Assembly (NCBI GenBank): GCA_027493615.1
Contig: JAOSKK010000001.1
Coordinates: 673,629 to 737,628, forward strand
Length of the DNA: 64,000 nt
Source: Verrucomicrobiota bacterium
GTDB lineage: Bacteria > Verrucomicrobiota > Verrucomicrobiia > Limisphaerales > J093
Direction: 5' to 3'
The translations under genes and the position numbers were made by a program. Of this stretch, positions 10,675-19,700 are shown one piece after another; within the stretch, counting starts at the first letter, position 1; every line of letters starts with the position of its first letter. The notes beneath the pieces were generated by a model. That model made no database searches. It was not told where the DNA came from and worked only from the letters and a program-made list of their open reading frames with translations.

Positions 10675-11175
10675 ATGAGCAAGCGGATTCTGCTGGTGGA
10701 CGATGAACCTTCGGTGCGGGAGTCCTTGGGCAAGCTGCTGCGGGCCGAAGGTTACGCCGTGGACGTGGCCGAGAACGGGCAGGTGGCCCTCGAGCAGTAT
10801 CGCCGGTCCCGGCCCGACCTGTTGCTCCTGGACATCGGATTGCCGGTCCGGGATGGCTGGAGCACGCTCCAGTGGCTGGTTGGGGTGGACGCCCTGGTGC
10901 CCGTTGTGCTGATCACGGGACGTCTGCGCCAGGGCGAGCTGGCCCGGCAAGCGGGTGCCGATGCGTTGTTCGAAAAGCCGCTGGATGTGCCGCGGATGCT
11001 GGCGACGATTCGCGAGCTCACCGAGCGGCCCGGCGAACCGCGGGTGCGTCGGGTGCGGACGGCCGGATTTCGCTACCAGCCTTGTGATGTGGAGCGATTC
11101 CGCGATCTGTTGTTGAAGCGCTCCACGGCCCCGTGTCGGGCGCCGCGGGCGAGCGGGTGGCCGTGGGCGACCTGA
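10675..11175 (+). CDS. Single-domain response regulator
   Basis: Starts at ATG 10675 (MSKRILLVDDEPSVRESL), divergent from the histidine kinase at 10417; GTG 10666 is an alternative. The receiver is complete: LVDDE, phospho-acceptor Asp in LLLLDIGLPVRDGW, VVLITGR and FEKPLDVPRML. About 45 residues follow without a recognisable output domain, including FRYQPCDVERFRDLLLKR. It resembles the regulator at 6688-7202, including the RYQP tail. With the kinase/NtrC pair between them, these genes look like one signalling island. The frame is intact. Confidence 0.85.
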   Translation: MSKRILLVDDEPSVRESLGKLLRAEGYAVDVAENGQVALEQYRRSRPDLLLLDIGLPVRDGWSTLQWLVGVDALVPVVLITGRLRQGELARQAGADALFEKPLDVPRMLATIRELTERPGEPRVRRVRTAGFRYQPCDVERFRDLLLKRSTAPCRAPRASGWPWAT

Positions 11176-11232
11176 CCGCGGGCAGGGGAACGGGCGTTGA
11201 CGCTGGTGTGGTGGGGGCGGCATGCTCGCGGC

Positions 11233-12420
11233 GTGAAAACCGTTGTCTCGCTGTTCATGTTGACTTCCGTTTTGGCAGTGTCGGCGGCCGCGCAGGCGGC
11301 TGCGGTCGGGCCGAGATTCTATGGGGATCCCCCGGACGACCATCATGCGTGGGCGGTGCATGACGGGCATCGGCCCCAACCCAAGGCGGTGACCCCGGGC
11401 ACCTTCAGCACCGCGGATCAGGCGGGTCGACCGCCGTCGGACGCCGTGGTGTTGTTTGACGGGACTGATCTCTCCAAGTGGCAGGGGGACAAAGGGGCGC
11501 CGGCGCCGTGGCTGGTGAAGGAGGGGTTCATGGAGGTCCTGCCGGGCAGCGGTCAGATCCGGACGCGAGAGACCTTCGGGGATTGCCAGTTGCACCTCGA
11601 GTTTGCCACGCCCAGGCAGGTCGAGGGCGAGGGGCAGGGGCGGGGCAACAGCGGGGTGTTCCTGATGGGCCAGCTCGAGATTCAGGTGCTGGACTCCTAC
11701 CAGAACGTGACGTATGCCGATGGGCATGTGGGCGCCTATTACGGGATCAACCCGCCGCTGGCGCTCCCGGTGCGACCGCCGGGGGAATGGCAGGTGTACG
11801 ACATCGTGTTTCGGCGGCCGATCTACAAGGACGGCCAGGTGGTGGACCCGGGCTACATCACGGTGTTTCTCAACGGTGTCCTGGTGCAGGACCACACCCC
11901 GCTCGAAGGTCCGGGCGGTCACATGGGCCGCACCAAACCGGGTCCCTTCCCGGCGAAGGGACCGCTCTCGCTGCAGGACCACGGCAATCCGACGCGGTTC
12001 CGCAACATCTGGTACCGCGAGCTGCCGCCGCGTCCGGCAGAAGGCGGGACCGACGGTTGGTTGACGCCCGAGGCGGCGATGGCCAAGCGCCAGGAGACGG
12101 CCGCGATGCTGCGGGAGCAGGCAGCCAAACTGGCTGACCCTGCCAACCCCGTCCCCGAGATGTTCGGCTGGTTCGAGTCGCTCGTGTACGCCCCAGATCC
12201 GGGGGCGCAGGCGCGTGCCGAGCAACTGGCGGCGGCCTATGTGCAGGGGCTCAAGTCGCTGGCGGGCGAGTCGCTCGCAGCCAAGCGTGATGAAGTGCGG
12301 CAGGTCCGCGATGTGTTCCGGTACCTGGCGCGGTTCAAGTATCTTCCGGAAAGCTTCCCGCCGAAAGTTGCGGTGGAACAACTCATCCGCGAGCAGGGGT
12401 GGGATCAGCGCCGGCGCTAG
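11233..12420 (+). CDS. Exported DUF1080 (3-keto-disaccharide hydrolase-like) protein
   Basis: GTG 11233 gives a clean signal peptide (MKTVVSLFMLTSVLAVSA); the longer frame from 11197 would bury it. The DUF1080 laminin-G-like fold spans residues about 70-275, with the family hallmarks LFDGTDLSKWQ, RGNSGVFLMGQLEIQVLDSY and LQDHGNPTRFRNIWYREL. Such proteins bind or cleave modified disaccharides outside the cytoplasm and are abundant in Verrucomicrobiota and Planctomycetota. The last 120 residues are helical and not part of the core domain. The frame is intact. A palindromic repeat follows just after the stop. Confidence 0.92.
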   Translation: MKTVVSLFMLTSVLAVSAAAQAAAVGPRFYGDPPDDHHAWAVHDGHRPQPKAVTPGTFSTADQAGRPPSDAVVLFDGTDLSKWQGDKGAPAPWLVKEGFMEVLPGSGQIRTRETFGDCQLHLEFATPRQVEGEGQGRGNSGVFLMGQLEIQVLDSYQNVTYADGHVGAYYGINPPLALPVRPPGEWQVYDIVFRRPIYKDGQVVDPGYITVFLNGVLVQDHTPLEGPGGHMGRTKPGPFPAKGPLSLQDHGNPTRFRNIWYRELPPRPAEGGTDGWLTPEAAMAKRQETAAMLREQAAKLADPANPVPEMFGWFESLVYAPDPGAQARAEQLAAAYVQGLKSLAGESLAAKRDEVRQVRDVFRYLARFKYLPESFPPKVAVEQLIREQGWDQRRR

Positions 12421-12441
12421 CCTGACCGCCACCTGCGGGTC

Positions 12442-12509
12442 GTAGGCGCCGACCTCAGGAGGCGTTGGGGAACGGGAAGGCGACTTCGCCTCCTGCCGTC
12501 GGCGCCCAC
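12442..12509. repeat. Palindromic interspersed element, copy 1
   Basis: Left arm 12442-12464 (GTAGGCGCCGACCTCAGGAG, then GCG) pairs with right arm 12487-12509 over 23 bases with three mismatches; the loop is 22 bases. A second copy with perfect arms lies at 23053-23126. Here it sits between the ends of two convergent genes, so it could also act as a bidirectional terminator. Confidence 0.8.
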
Positions 12510-12539
12510 CGTGGGTTGCGGTTTGCCGCGGGAGTTGAA

Positions 12540-14048
12540 CTACCCGCGTTCCGGACCCCGCCGGGCGATCGCCGTCCGATGCAGCACGGTGCGTCGCGCC
12601 ATCGACCAGCGCCTGGAGGGTGACCTGGCCAGCCACGCCGCGTTCGGCCTGCGCGATCCTCTCGAACTCGGCGCGAAGACGGTCCCGCGATTCGTCGGCG
12701 CGCGTGAGGAGGTCGCGTCCGGCCGCTTCCCGCAGGGCGACCAGGACCTGGTCGACGGTGATTTGTGCGAGGGGCGGGCGGGCAGGTAGGCGCCGTCGCC
12801 CCCGGCGACCTCGGTGACCAGGCCGGCATTGGCCAGGGCACCGAGGACTTGGTTGGCGAGGCGGGAGGGGATGCCAAGGGCCTCGGACAAGCGGCCGAGC
12901 GAGGGTGGGGGTTCGCCGCGGTGGAAGTGCTGCGCGATGCGGGTGAGCAGGCGCAGGGCGACGAACTCACGGCTGCGCTGGTTCACGGTCTCGACCTGGC
13001 GTTCCTCGAGGTAGCTGCGGCGGTTCTGATAGGCGTAGGCGACCTGGGCGCCGAGGAGCACGATGATCCAGGAGATGTAGAGCCCGATCATGAAGACCGG
13101 GATGGCGCTGAGGCTGCCGTAGATGCGGCTGTTGCTCACCACCCGGGAGACGTAGAAGAAGCTGAACTCCTGATTCAACTGCCAGAGGGTGCCGGCCACC
13201 ACGCCGCCGACCGCCGCCGCCCGCCAATCGACGCGGGTGTTCGGCATCAGCATATACAGCGCGCCAAACGCGACGCTGAGGATGACATAGGGCAGGAAAC
13301 CCAGGCCCAGGTTGACCGCCCATTCCGCCAGAGGTCCCAGGCGGTTGACGAGCTCCTGGACCTTGAGGAAGTACTGACCGCCGGTGAGGGCGATGGCCGT
13401 GGCCCAGAGGATGGGGCCGAGAGACAACGCGGCCCAGTACTGCATGACGCGGTTGAACCAGGAGCGCCCCTTGGTCACGCCCCAGATGTCGTTGAAGGTC
13501 TCCTCGATGCGGGCGAGCATCAGCAGCGCCACCGCCAGCAAGGCCACGACGCCCGTGGCGCTCATGGTGGTGCTGCGCGTGTTGGCCACGAACTCGTTGA
13601 TGCGCTCCTTGATGGCTTCGCGCGTGCTCTCCACCAGCCGGGCCTTGGCGGCCTCCTCGGCCGTCGTGGACACGCTTGCGACCTCGTTGGTGGCGCCGAG
13701 GCGGCGTAGGCCCCAGGCGTCGGCGCTTGCGTCGGGCGTCACGCTCTCGACCAGCTTGGTCACGAAGTTGTGCACCGGCTCCTCGGACTTCTTCAGCAGG
13801 CTGCTCGAGATGCCGATCGCCACGGCGAGCATCGGCACCAGCGCGAGCAGACTCGCATAGGCCAGAGACGAGGCGCGGACCGGGCATTTGTTGCGGACAA
13901 AGCTGCGGCCGACGAGCACCCAGAAGTGCAGGAAACGCTGCAGCCGCGGGTAGTCATGATCCTCGCCCGGCGTGGGGACACGGTCCTCGAGCGCCGCGCG
14001 GGCGGCGGAATGCCACTGTCTCAGTTGCTTGATGGTCCGGCTCGGCAT
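12540..14048 (-). CDS. YihY/virulence factor BrkB family membrane protein (frameshift near the C-terminus)
   Basis: Starts at ATG complementary to 14046-14048. It is a polytopic inner-membrane protein with the family signatures ASSLAYASLLALVPMLAVAI, LLAVALLMLARIEETFNDIW, and YGSLSAIPVFMIGLYISWII. A cytoplasmic winged-helix-like tail follows (residues about 370-430, RLLTRIAQHFHRG). The frame shifts near 12783 (a C run one base short), continuing as PLAQITVDQVLVALREAAG, and the true stop is uncertain. The stop at 12540 belongs to the original frame. The role of BrkB-family proteins is not settled; a transport function is often proposed. Confidence 0.85.
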   Translation of the reverse strand: MPSRTIKQLRQWHSAARAALEDRVPTPGEDHDYPRLQRFLHFWVLVGRSFVRNKCPVRASSLAYASLLALVPMLAVAIGISSSLLKKSEEPVHNFVTKLVESVTPDASADAWGLRRLGATNEVASVSTTAEEAAKARLVESTREAIKERINEFVANTRSTTMSATGVVALLAVALLMLARIEETFNDIWGVTKGRSWFNRVMQYWAALSLGPILWATAIALTGGQYFLKVQELVNRLGPLAEWAVNLGLGFLPYVILSVAFGALYMLMPNTRVDWRAAAVGGVVAGTLWQLNQEFSFFYVSRVVSNSRIYGSLSAIPVFMIGLYISWIIVLLGAQVAYAYQNRRSYLEERQVETVNQRSREFVALRLLTRIAQHFHRGEPPPSLGRLSEALGIPSRLANQVLGALANAGLVTEVAGGDGAYLPARPSHKSPSTRSWSPCGKRPDATSSRAPTNRGTVFAPSSRGSRRPNAAWLARSPSRRWSMARRTVLHRTAIARRGPERG

Positions 14049-14491
14049 GAGGGATCAGCGAGGGCATCTTTGCCGCGAAAACACGGTGGAGGCAAGGGCG
14101 GGTTCCGCGGACTCTCGGGGCAGAGCTCAAAGCTCAAAGTTCAAAGCTCAAGTGAAGTTCCAGGATCCCGAGGTTCACGATTCCAGCTTCCTGGATTATA
14201 GGGGGTCGAGGCGGTTCAGCCACGGCCGCCGGGTCCAGCAATGGGGAGGTCACCGGCCGCGGGGGACGTGTAACGGATGCAGTACGCTGACTCGCGACCT
14301 CGCTCGCCCCCTCGGGCGACGGTCTGGCACGCCGCGGGCGTGGTGGATCGTGCTGAAAGGAATTGCGCGCGGGACCCGTAGCGGCGTAGACACGGCTCGT
14401 GAGTGGATGGGACTGCCAGGAGGTCGGAGGGCAGGGTGCGGATCGCTCGGCAGGCCTTGCCGGGGCGGGCGGACGGCTTGAGCGGGTGCAG
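14049..14491. other. Intergenic gap between divergent genes
   Basis: About 440 bases separating the YihY-type gene from the acetyltransferase gene. It contains a short 7-bp tandem repeat (14123-14152). No supported gene is seen. The acetyltransferase frame is open upstream to 14399, but the extra residues are low-complexity and lack family similarity. Confidence 0.5.
14123..14152 (+). repeat. Short 7-bp tandem repeat (CTCAAAG)n
   Basis: Four units of the CTCAAAG / TTCAAAG type in a row. It differs in sequence but not in unit length from the tracts at 7342-7428 and 15823-15862. Confidence 0.75.
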
Positions 14492-15040
14492 ATGGTTCGT
14501 CGGCACCTGGAGGACCTGCCCACGTTCTCGCTGCCGACGGGATACGCGGTGCGGGGTTTCCAGGTTGGCGACGCTGCGACCTGGACCCGGCTGGTGCAGG
14601 CGGCGGATCTCCACCAGGCCGTCACTGCCGACCGACACCGCGAGGTCTTTGGGGAAGACCTGGAGACGCTGCGACAGCGGCAGCTCTTTCTGACCGCTCC
14701 GGGTGGCGAGGCAGTCGGGACGGCCACGGCCTGGTACGGGAGCGACGGATGGGAACGGGATTGGGGGCGAGTGCATTGGGTGGCAATCCGGCCCGACCAC
14801 CAGGGGCGGGGTTTGTCGAAGCCCTTGCTGCAGGCCGTGCTCGAGCAGCTTCGGCAGTTGGGACACCGGCGCGCTTACTTGATCACCGAGACGGTCCGGT
14901 GGGCCGCGTTGCGGCTGTATCTGCGGTTCGGATTCGAGCCCGAGCTCCGGCGTGCGGAGGATCGGAGTGTGTGGACGGATCTCCTCCGCGCGGGCTTGCC
15001 GGTGGCGCTTCCGGATTGCGGGTCTGGGCGGGTGAGGTAG
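14492..15040 (+). CDS. GNAT family N-acetyltransferase
   Basis: ATG 14492 gives MVRRHLEDLPTFSLPTGYAV, which starts directly at the GNAT fold. The acetyl-CoA binding loop is visible as VAIRPDHQGRGLSKPLLQAV (R-x-x-G-x-G/A type), followed by the C-terminal ALRLYLRFGFEPEL. Length (182 aa) and the intact frame fit a stand-alone acetyltransferase. The substrate cannot be read from the sequence. The next gene, thiamine-phosphate synthase, starts ten bases downstream, so the two may be co-transcribed. Confidence 0.85.
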   Translation: MVRRHLEDLPTFSLPTGYAVRGFQVGDAATWTRLVQAADLHQAVTADRHREVFGEDLETLRQRQLFLTAPGGEAVGTATAWYGSDGWERDWGRVHWVAIRPDHQGRGLSKPLLQAVLEQLRQLGHRRAYLITETVRWAALRLYLRFGFEPELRRAEDRSVWTDLLRAGLPVALPDCGSGRVR

Positions 15041-15049
15041 GAAGGGGCT

Positions 15050-15791
15050 GTGCCGAAGCTCAAACCGCTCGCCGATTGCCGGCTCTACGCGTTTGTGGAT
15101 ACGGGATACCTCGGGGAAGGGATCCCGAGGAGATTGGGCGTGCCGTGTGTGAGGGAGGAGCCGACCTGCTGCAGTTGCGGGCAAAGGGTTGGCCGCCGGC
15201 CGAGGTGCACCGGCTTGCGGAACGGTTGCAGCCGATTGCGGAGGCTGCCGGGGTCTGGTTCGTGGTCAACGATCACCCCGAGTTGGCGGCGGCGGTGGGC
15301 GCACCGCTGTGCCACCTGGGGCAGGAGGACTTTTTCGGGGCCGGCTATTCCCATGTGAGCCAGGTGCCGTGGGGCTTGCCGGCGGGAGCGGCGGCGGGAT
15401 TGGGACCGGCCAGAGTGGAAGGGCTCGGGCGGTTGGCGGAGGCTCCCGCGGTGGCAGGGTCAAGTCGGCCGGGGCTTGGCTTGAGCACGCACGCTCCGCT
15501 GCAAGCGCAGCAGGCGGTGGCGGCGGGGGCGGCGTATGTGGCGATTGGGCCGGTTTACGCGACGCCGACGAAGCCCGGGCGACGGGCAGTGACCCTGGAT
15601 TATGTGCGGTGGGCGGCGGCGCACCTCAGCGTACCGTGGTTCGCGATCGGGGCATTACGCTGGCGAATCTGGATGAGGTGCTGGCGGCCGGGGCGCGACG
15701 GGTGTGCGTGGTGAGCGCCATTCTGGGGGCGTCCGATGTGGCCCAGGCTTGCCGCTCATTCAAGCGGCGCCTACTGTCCGCGTCGGATTGA
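15050..15791 (+). CDS. thiE: Thiamine-phosphate synthase (ThiE/TenI family; two frameshifts)
   Basis: Starts at GTG 15050 (PLADCRLYAFVDTGYL). Frames join near 15113 (RGRDPEEIGRAVCEGGADLL) and at the G run 15649-15652 (one G short: AIGGITLANLDEVLAAGA). Family motifs are present: the substrate-binding QLRAKGW, VNDHPELAAAVGA, HLGQED, GLSTHAPLQAQQA, YVAIGPVYATPTKPG and the phosphate-binding AIGGI. The enzyme couples the thiazole and pyrimidine moieties of thiamine. HLGQED instead of H-x-G-x-x-D and a Lys-to-Trp change after RAKG leave TenI as an alternative. Ends at 15791. Confidence 0.85.
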
Positions 15792-15822
15792 CCCCTGGCT
15801 GGGGTGGTGGCGAAAGAAGAGG

Positions 15823-15862
15823 ACTACGAATCACGGACCGCGGATCATCAGGCACGGATCAC
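15823..15862 (+). repeat. Degenerate 7-bp repeat (ATCACGG)n
   Basis: Units read AATCACGGACCGCGGATCAT and then CAGGCACGGATCACC, so about five diverged copies of ATCACGG. The tract lies in the short gap before the PfkB gene and may sit in its leader. Confidence 0.6.
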
Positions 15863-15874
15863 CAGTCAAAGACC

Positions 15875-16792
15875 ATGAGTGTACTTGTAGTGGGCTCCAC
15901 GGCGCTCGATTCGATCAAGACCCCCAAGGCGCAGCATCCCCGGCTGCTGGGCGGGTCGGCCAGCCACGCCGCAGTGGCGGCAAGCTTCTTTGCCCCGGTG
16001 AAGCTGGTGGGCATTGTGGGGCGCGATTTCCCGAAGCGGTACGTTCGGCTCTACCAGCGGCACGGGATTGATCTGGCGGGGTTGCAGGTGGCGGACGGGA
16101 AGACCTTTCACTGGGCGGGCGAGTACGAGGTCAACCTGAACAACCGCCGGACGCTGACGACGGAGCTGGGGGTGTTCGAGACGTTTCAACCCGTCCTGCC
16201 GGAGGCGTACCGATCGACCCCTTATGTCCTGTTGGCGAACATCGCCCCAGCCTTGCAGCATCATGTGCTGGACCAGATGCGGCAGGCCAGGCTGGTGGTG
16301 GCGGACACGATGGACTTGTGGCTGAACATCGCGCTGGCAGACCTGCTGCGGCTGCTGCGGCGGGTGGACGTGCTGGTGTTGAATGATCACGAAGCGCGTC
16401 AGTTGACGGAGGTGGACAACCTGGTGGCAGCCGCGCGGAAGATCCACCGGCTGGGACCACGGTTCGTGATTGTGAAGAAGGGGGAGCACGGCGCGATGCT
16501 CTCTGGACCGGACGGGTGGTTCCTGTGTCCGGCCTATCCACTCGAACGGGTGGTGGACCCGACCGGGGCGGGGGATTCGTTCGCGGGCGGTTTGATCGGC
16601 TACCTGGCGTCGGCCCGGGGTGGGATCGAGGCGAACCTGCGCCTGGCGATGCTGCACGGGGCCGTGGTGGCATCGTTCTGCTGCGAGGGCTTCGGGCTGA
16701 CGCACACAACGAAAATCACCCGCTCCCAGGTGCGGGAGCGGGTGAGCGCGCTACGGCAGATGATCGGTCTCAGGCGACCCGTTCAGGGATAG
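15875..16792 (+). CDS. PfkB family carbohydrate kinase
   Basis: ATG 15875 starts MSVLVVGSTALDSIKTP. The ribokinase/PfkB fold is clear: LLGGSASHAAVAASFF (sugar-binding Gly-Gly), VGIVGRDFPKRY, LNDHEARQL and the ATP-site/catalytic motif DPTGAGDSFAGGLIGYLA, with the catalytic Asp in GAGDSF. It phosphorylates a sugar or sugar-like molecule using ATP; the substrate is unknown. The 305-aa frame is intact. It is convergent with, and overlaps by ten bases, the large beta-helix gene. Confidence 0.92.
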   Translation: MSVLVVGSTALDSIKTPKAQHPRLLGGSASHAAVAASFFAPVKLVGIVGRDFPKRYVRLYQRHGIDLAGLQVADGKTFHWAGEYEVNLNNRRTLTTELGVFETFQPVLPEAYRSTPYVLLANIAPALQHHVLDQMRQARLVVADTMDLWLNIALADLLRLLRRVDVLVLNDHEARQLTEVDNLVAAARKIHRLGPRFVIVKKGEHGAMLSGPDGWFLCPAYPLERVVDPTGAGDSFAGGLIGYLASARGGIEANLRLAMLHGAVVASFCCEGFGLTHTTKITRSQVRERVSALRQMIGLRRPVQG

Positions 16793-19700
16793 CTGCCCCG
16801 GGTGCGGAAGGCCTCGGTGGGTTTCAACTGGCTGGCCGGGATCGTGAGGATGATCGGCGTCGGGCCGCGGGTGGTTGAGCGGGGCGTCCACTGCTTGAAA
16901 TCCGTCGTGCTTTCCAGGACGTAGTCGGCGTCGGCGGACGGGGTGCTGAACTGGATGGTGACGCTGCCGTCGGGTTGCCGCTGCGGGGCGGAGGCCACCG
17001 AAGGCAGCGGGTCGCCGCGCAGGACCTCGAAGTTGACGGAGTTCGTGCCTTTGGCGCCCACGTTGTCCATGACAATGACCGTCAGGCGGTAGAGGCCCGT
17101 GCCGAGGCCGGTGAGGGTGTGGGTGGCGGAAGTGGTGCCGTCGGGGACCTGGGGGTTCGCGGCGACCAAGGTATCATTGGCAAACAGGTCCCAAGCGATC
17201 ACGCGGCCGCCGGGCTTGGTCCAACTGAAGGTGGCGCGCACCGTGGCCGGGGCGGCAAATTTCTGGTCGTTACGCGGGGTGGAGAAGGTGGGGACGGGTG
17301 GGACGTTGCCCGGTGGGATGCGGACGGAGATGTCCACCGGGGTGGAGGTGCGCATGGCGCCCGTCGTGGTGACGGCATGAGCGACGATCCGGTATTCACC
17401 GGCCACGAGGTTGGGGGCGAAGGCCTCGAAGGGAGCGGTGGTGGCCACGGCCAGCGGCTGGTCATTGGCCAGGTACTCGATGTAAGCGGGGGTGGCAGTG
17501 CCCCTACGGGTGCAGCCGAGAGGAACACGGTTGCGGGGGCGACGAACACCTGGTTGGCAGTTGGCGAGCTGAGCACGAGTTCGAAGTCCGCCTGTGCCGG
17601 GCCGGAGAACTCATCCGCGCCGAGGTCCGGACGTTCCGCGACACGGCGGGGTTCGGCGTAGAAATCGAGGGCGCCGGCATCAATGGTGGGGTCGCCCACC
17701 TCGAGGCAGGGGAGTCCGCGCGGAGGCGGTAGTTGCCGCTGCGCCAGGCGACCAGACGGGGGTCGGCGGAGAGGCTGCCGGAGCCGGCGGTGATGCCGGC
17801 GTAGTCGTTGGTCGTGTTGCCGAAGACGCAGTTGTAGGTTGCCACGGTCCCGGGCGAGGCGGCGGCGAGGCCGGAGGAACCGAAGGCGACGATGTTGTTG
17901 GCGATCCGGGCGCTGGTGCCCGTGGCGAGGAAGAGTCCGCCGCCGCTGGCTGCGGTGTTGGTCAGGAGCGTGTTGTGAACCACCCGGGGCAGGTGGCCGC
18001 CCGGGGCGTCGAAATACAGCGCCCCCCCGCGACCGTAGAGGGTCGAGTTCGTGGGGGCCCGGTTGCCGACGAAGACGTTGTTGGCGACGGTGGGCGAACC
18101 GGCGGCCGCGTACAAGCCACCGCCCGCGGCCAACAGCGTGCTGGCCCCGCTGACGGCGACGTTGAAGCGGATGAGGTTGTGCGCGATGACGGGCGACCCG
18201 AGGACGTTCAGGCCCCCGCCGAAACGCGCGGCGCCGTTCTGGATGGTGAAGCCATCCACCGCGGCGTAGCCGTCGGTGCCGATGACCGTCACGACCGACG
18301 CGCCTGGAACCGGGTTGCTGGAGTTCGCGCCGCCGTCCAGGATGGTGGGACGGGTACTCCAGTTGCGGTCGGTGCGACTGGTCTCGTTGCCCTGAAAGCC
18401 GCCGTAAAGGTAGGTGAACAGCTCGACGCGAACGCGTTCACGGTAGGTACCGGCCTTGACCCAGACCTCACCGCCTTCGAGGGCGGCGGCGGCGAGGGCG
18501 GCGCCGACGGACTTCTTGGCCGTGGCCCAGGTGGTGCCGGGCCGGGCGTCGTCTCCTTCGGCCGCGACATAGAAGATGTGCGGGGGATTTCATAGACGGT
18601 GCCATCATACTCATCCGCGCCGATGTCCACGCCGTCGCCGGACACGCGGGCCTTGCCATCGAGGTCGAGCCAGTCCGCCTGGACGACGGAGGTGTCGCCG
18701 GCGTCGCGAGCCGGAGAGTCGGAGGCGAGGTGGGGGTCGCCGTAGGGGCCGACCAGTTTGGGCGGAAGGCTGACGTTTCCGTTGGTGCCCGTGGGGTCGG
18801 GGATCAGCTCGTAGTTGGCGCGGGTGTTGCCCCAGGTGAGGTTGTGACGGATCTGGGGAACGCGGCCGGCCACGGCGACGCCCGACGAGTTGTAGGCGAT
18901 CAGGTTGTTGACCAACTGAGGGGTGGGGACAAGGTTGTTGGGCGTGCCGGCGAAGCAGAGGGCGCCCCTGCTCGGTCGTGGCAGTGCTGCTCACCGACAT
19001 GGCACTATTCTGGAGGAACGTATTGTTGACCACGCTCGGCCGGCCGTTGCCCGTCACGACCACGGCACCGCCGCGTCCCACACCTGAGGTGATCGAGTTC
19101 GAAGCCGAGTTCATCCGAAACAGGTTGTTGATGATGGAGGGAGCACCGTCGGCGACCTTGATGGCACCGCCTTCTGCACTGAGCGTCCGGAAATCACTAA
19201 TCGCACGGTTGCCAAGGAAGACGTTGTTGGCGACCAGTCCGTCGCCCGCACTGAGATAGAGCGCTCCGCCGCCGCGGCGGCGCTGCCCCCGCCGACGACA
19301 GGTGAGGTGGCATCATTCTGAACAAAGCGGTTGTTCAGGATGCGCGCGTTCCCTTGAACAAATGCTCCTCCGCCAGCCGTGGCCGCTCCGTTGCGGATCG
19401 TGAACCCATCGAGGGTTTCCTCAAACTCGAGATCGACGAGCTGCACGACATTCGTGGTGCGGTTGCCGACGATTTCGGTGAGGTTGTCGCGCCAGTTGCG
19501 CTGTTGCCGGCTCGTCTCGTTGCCGGCGAAGCCGCCGAACAGGTAGGTAAAGGGGCGCACAGCGACGTTTTCGACGTAGGTGCCCGCCTTGACCCAGACT
19601 TCGCCGCCCCGGCGGCCCGCCGCCTCGATGCCCGCCTGGACGGTGCGCTTGGCCTGCGTCCAGTCCGCGCCGCTCCGGCCGTCATCGCCGTCGGGGGCGA

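Noticed and set aside
10429..12636. 735-codon minus-strand open frame
   Set aside because: Lies opposite the response regulator and DUF1080 genes, has no recognisable motif or start, and follows from high GC content. Its first part coincides with the shifted C-terminus of the YihY protein.
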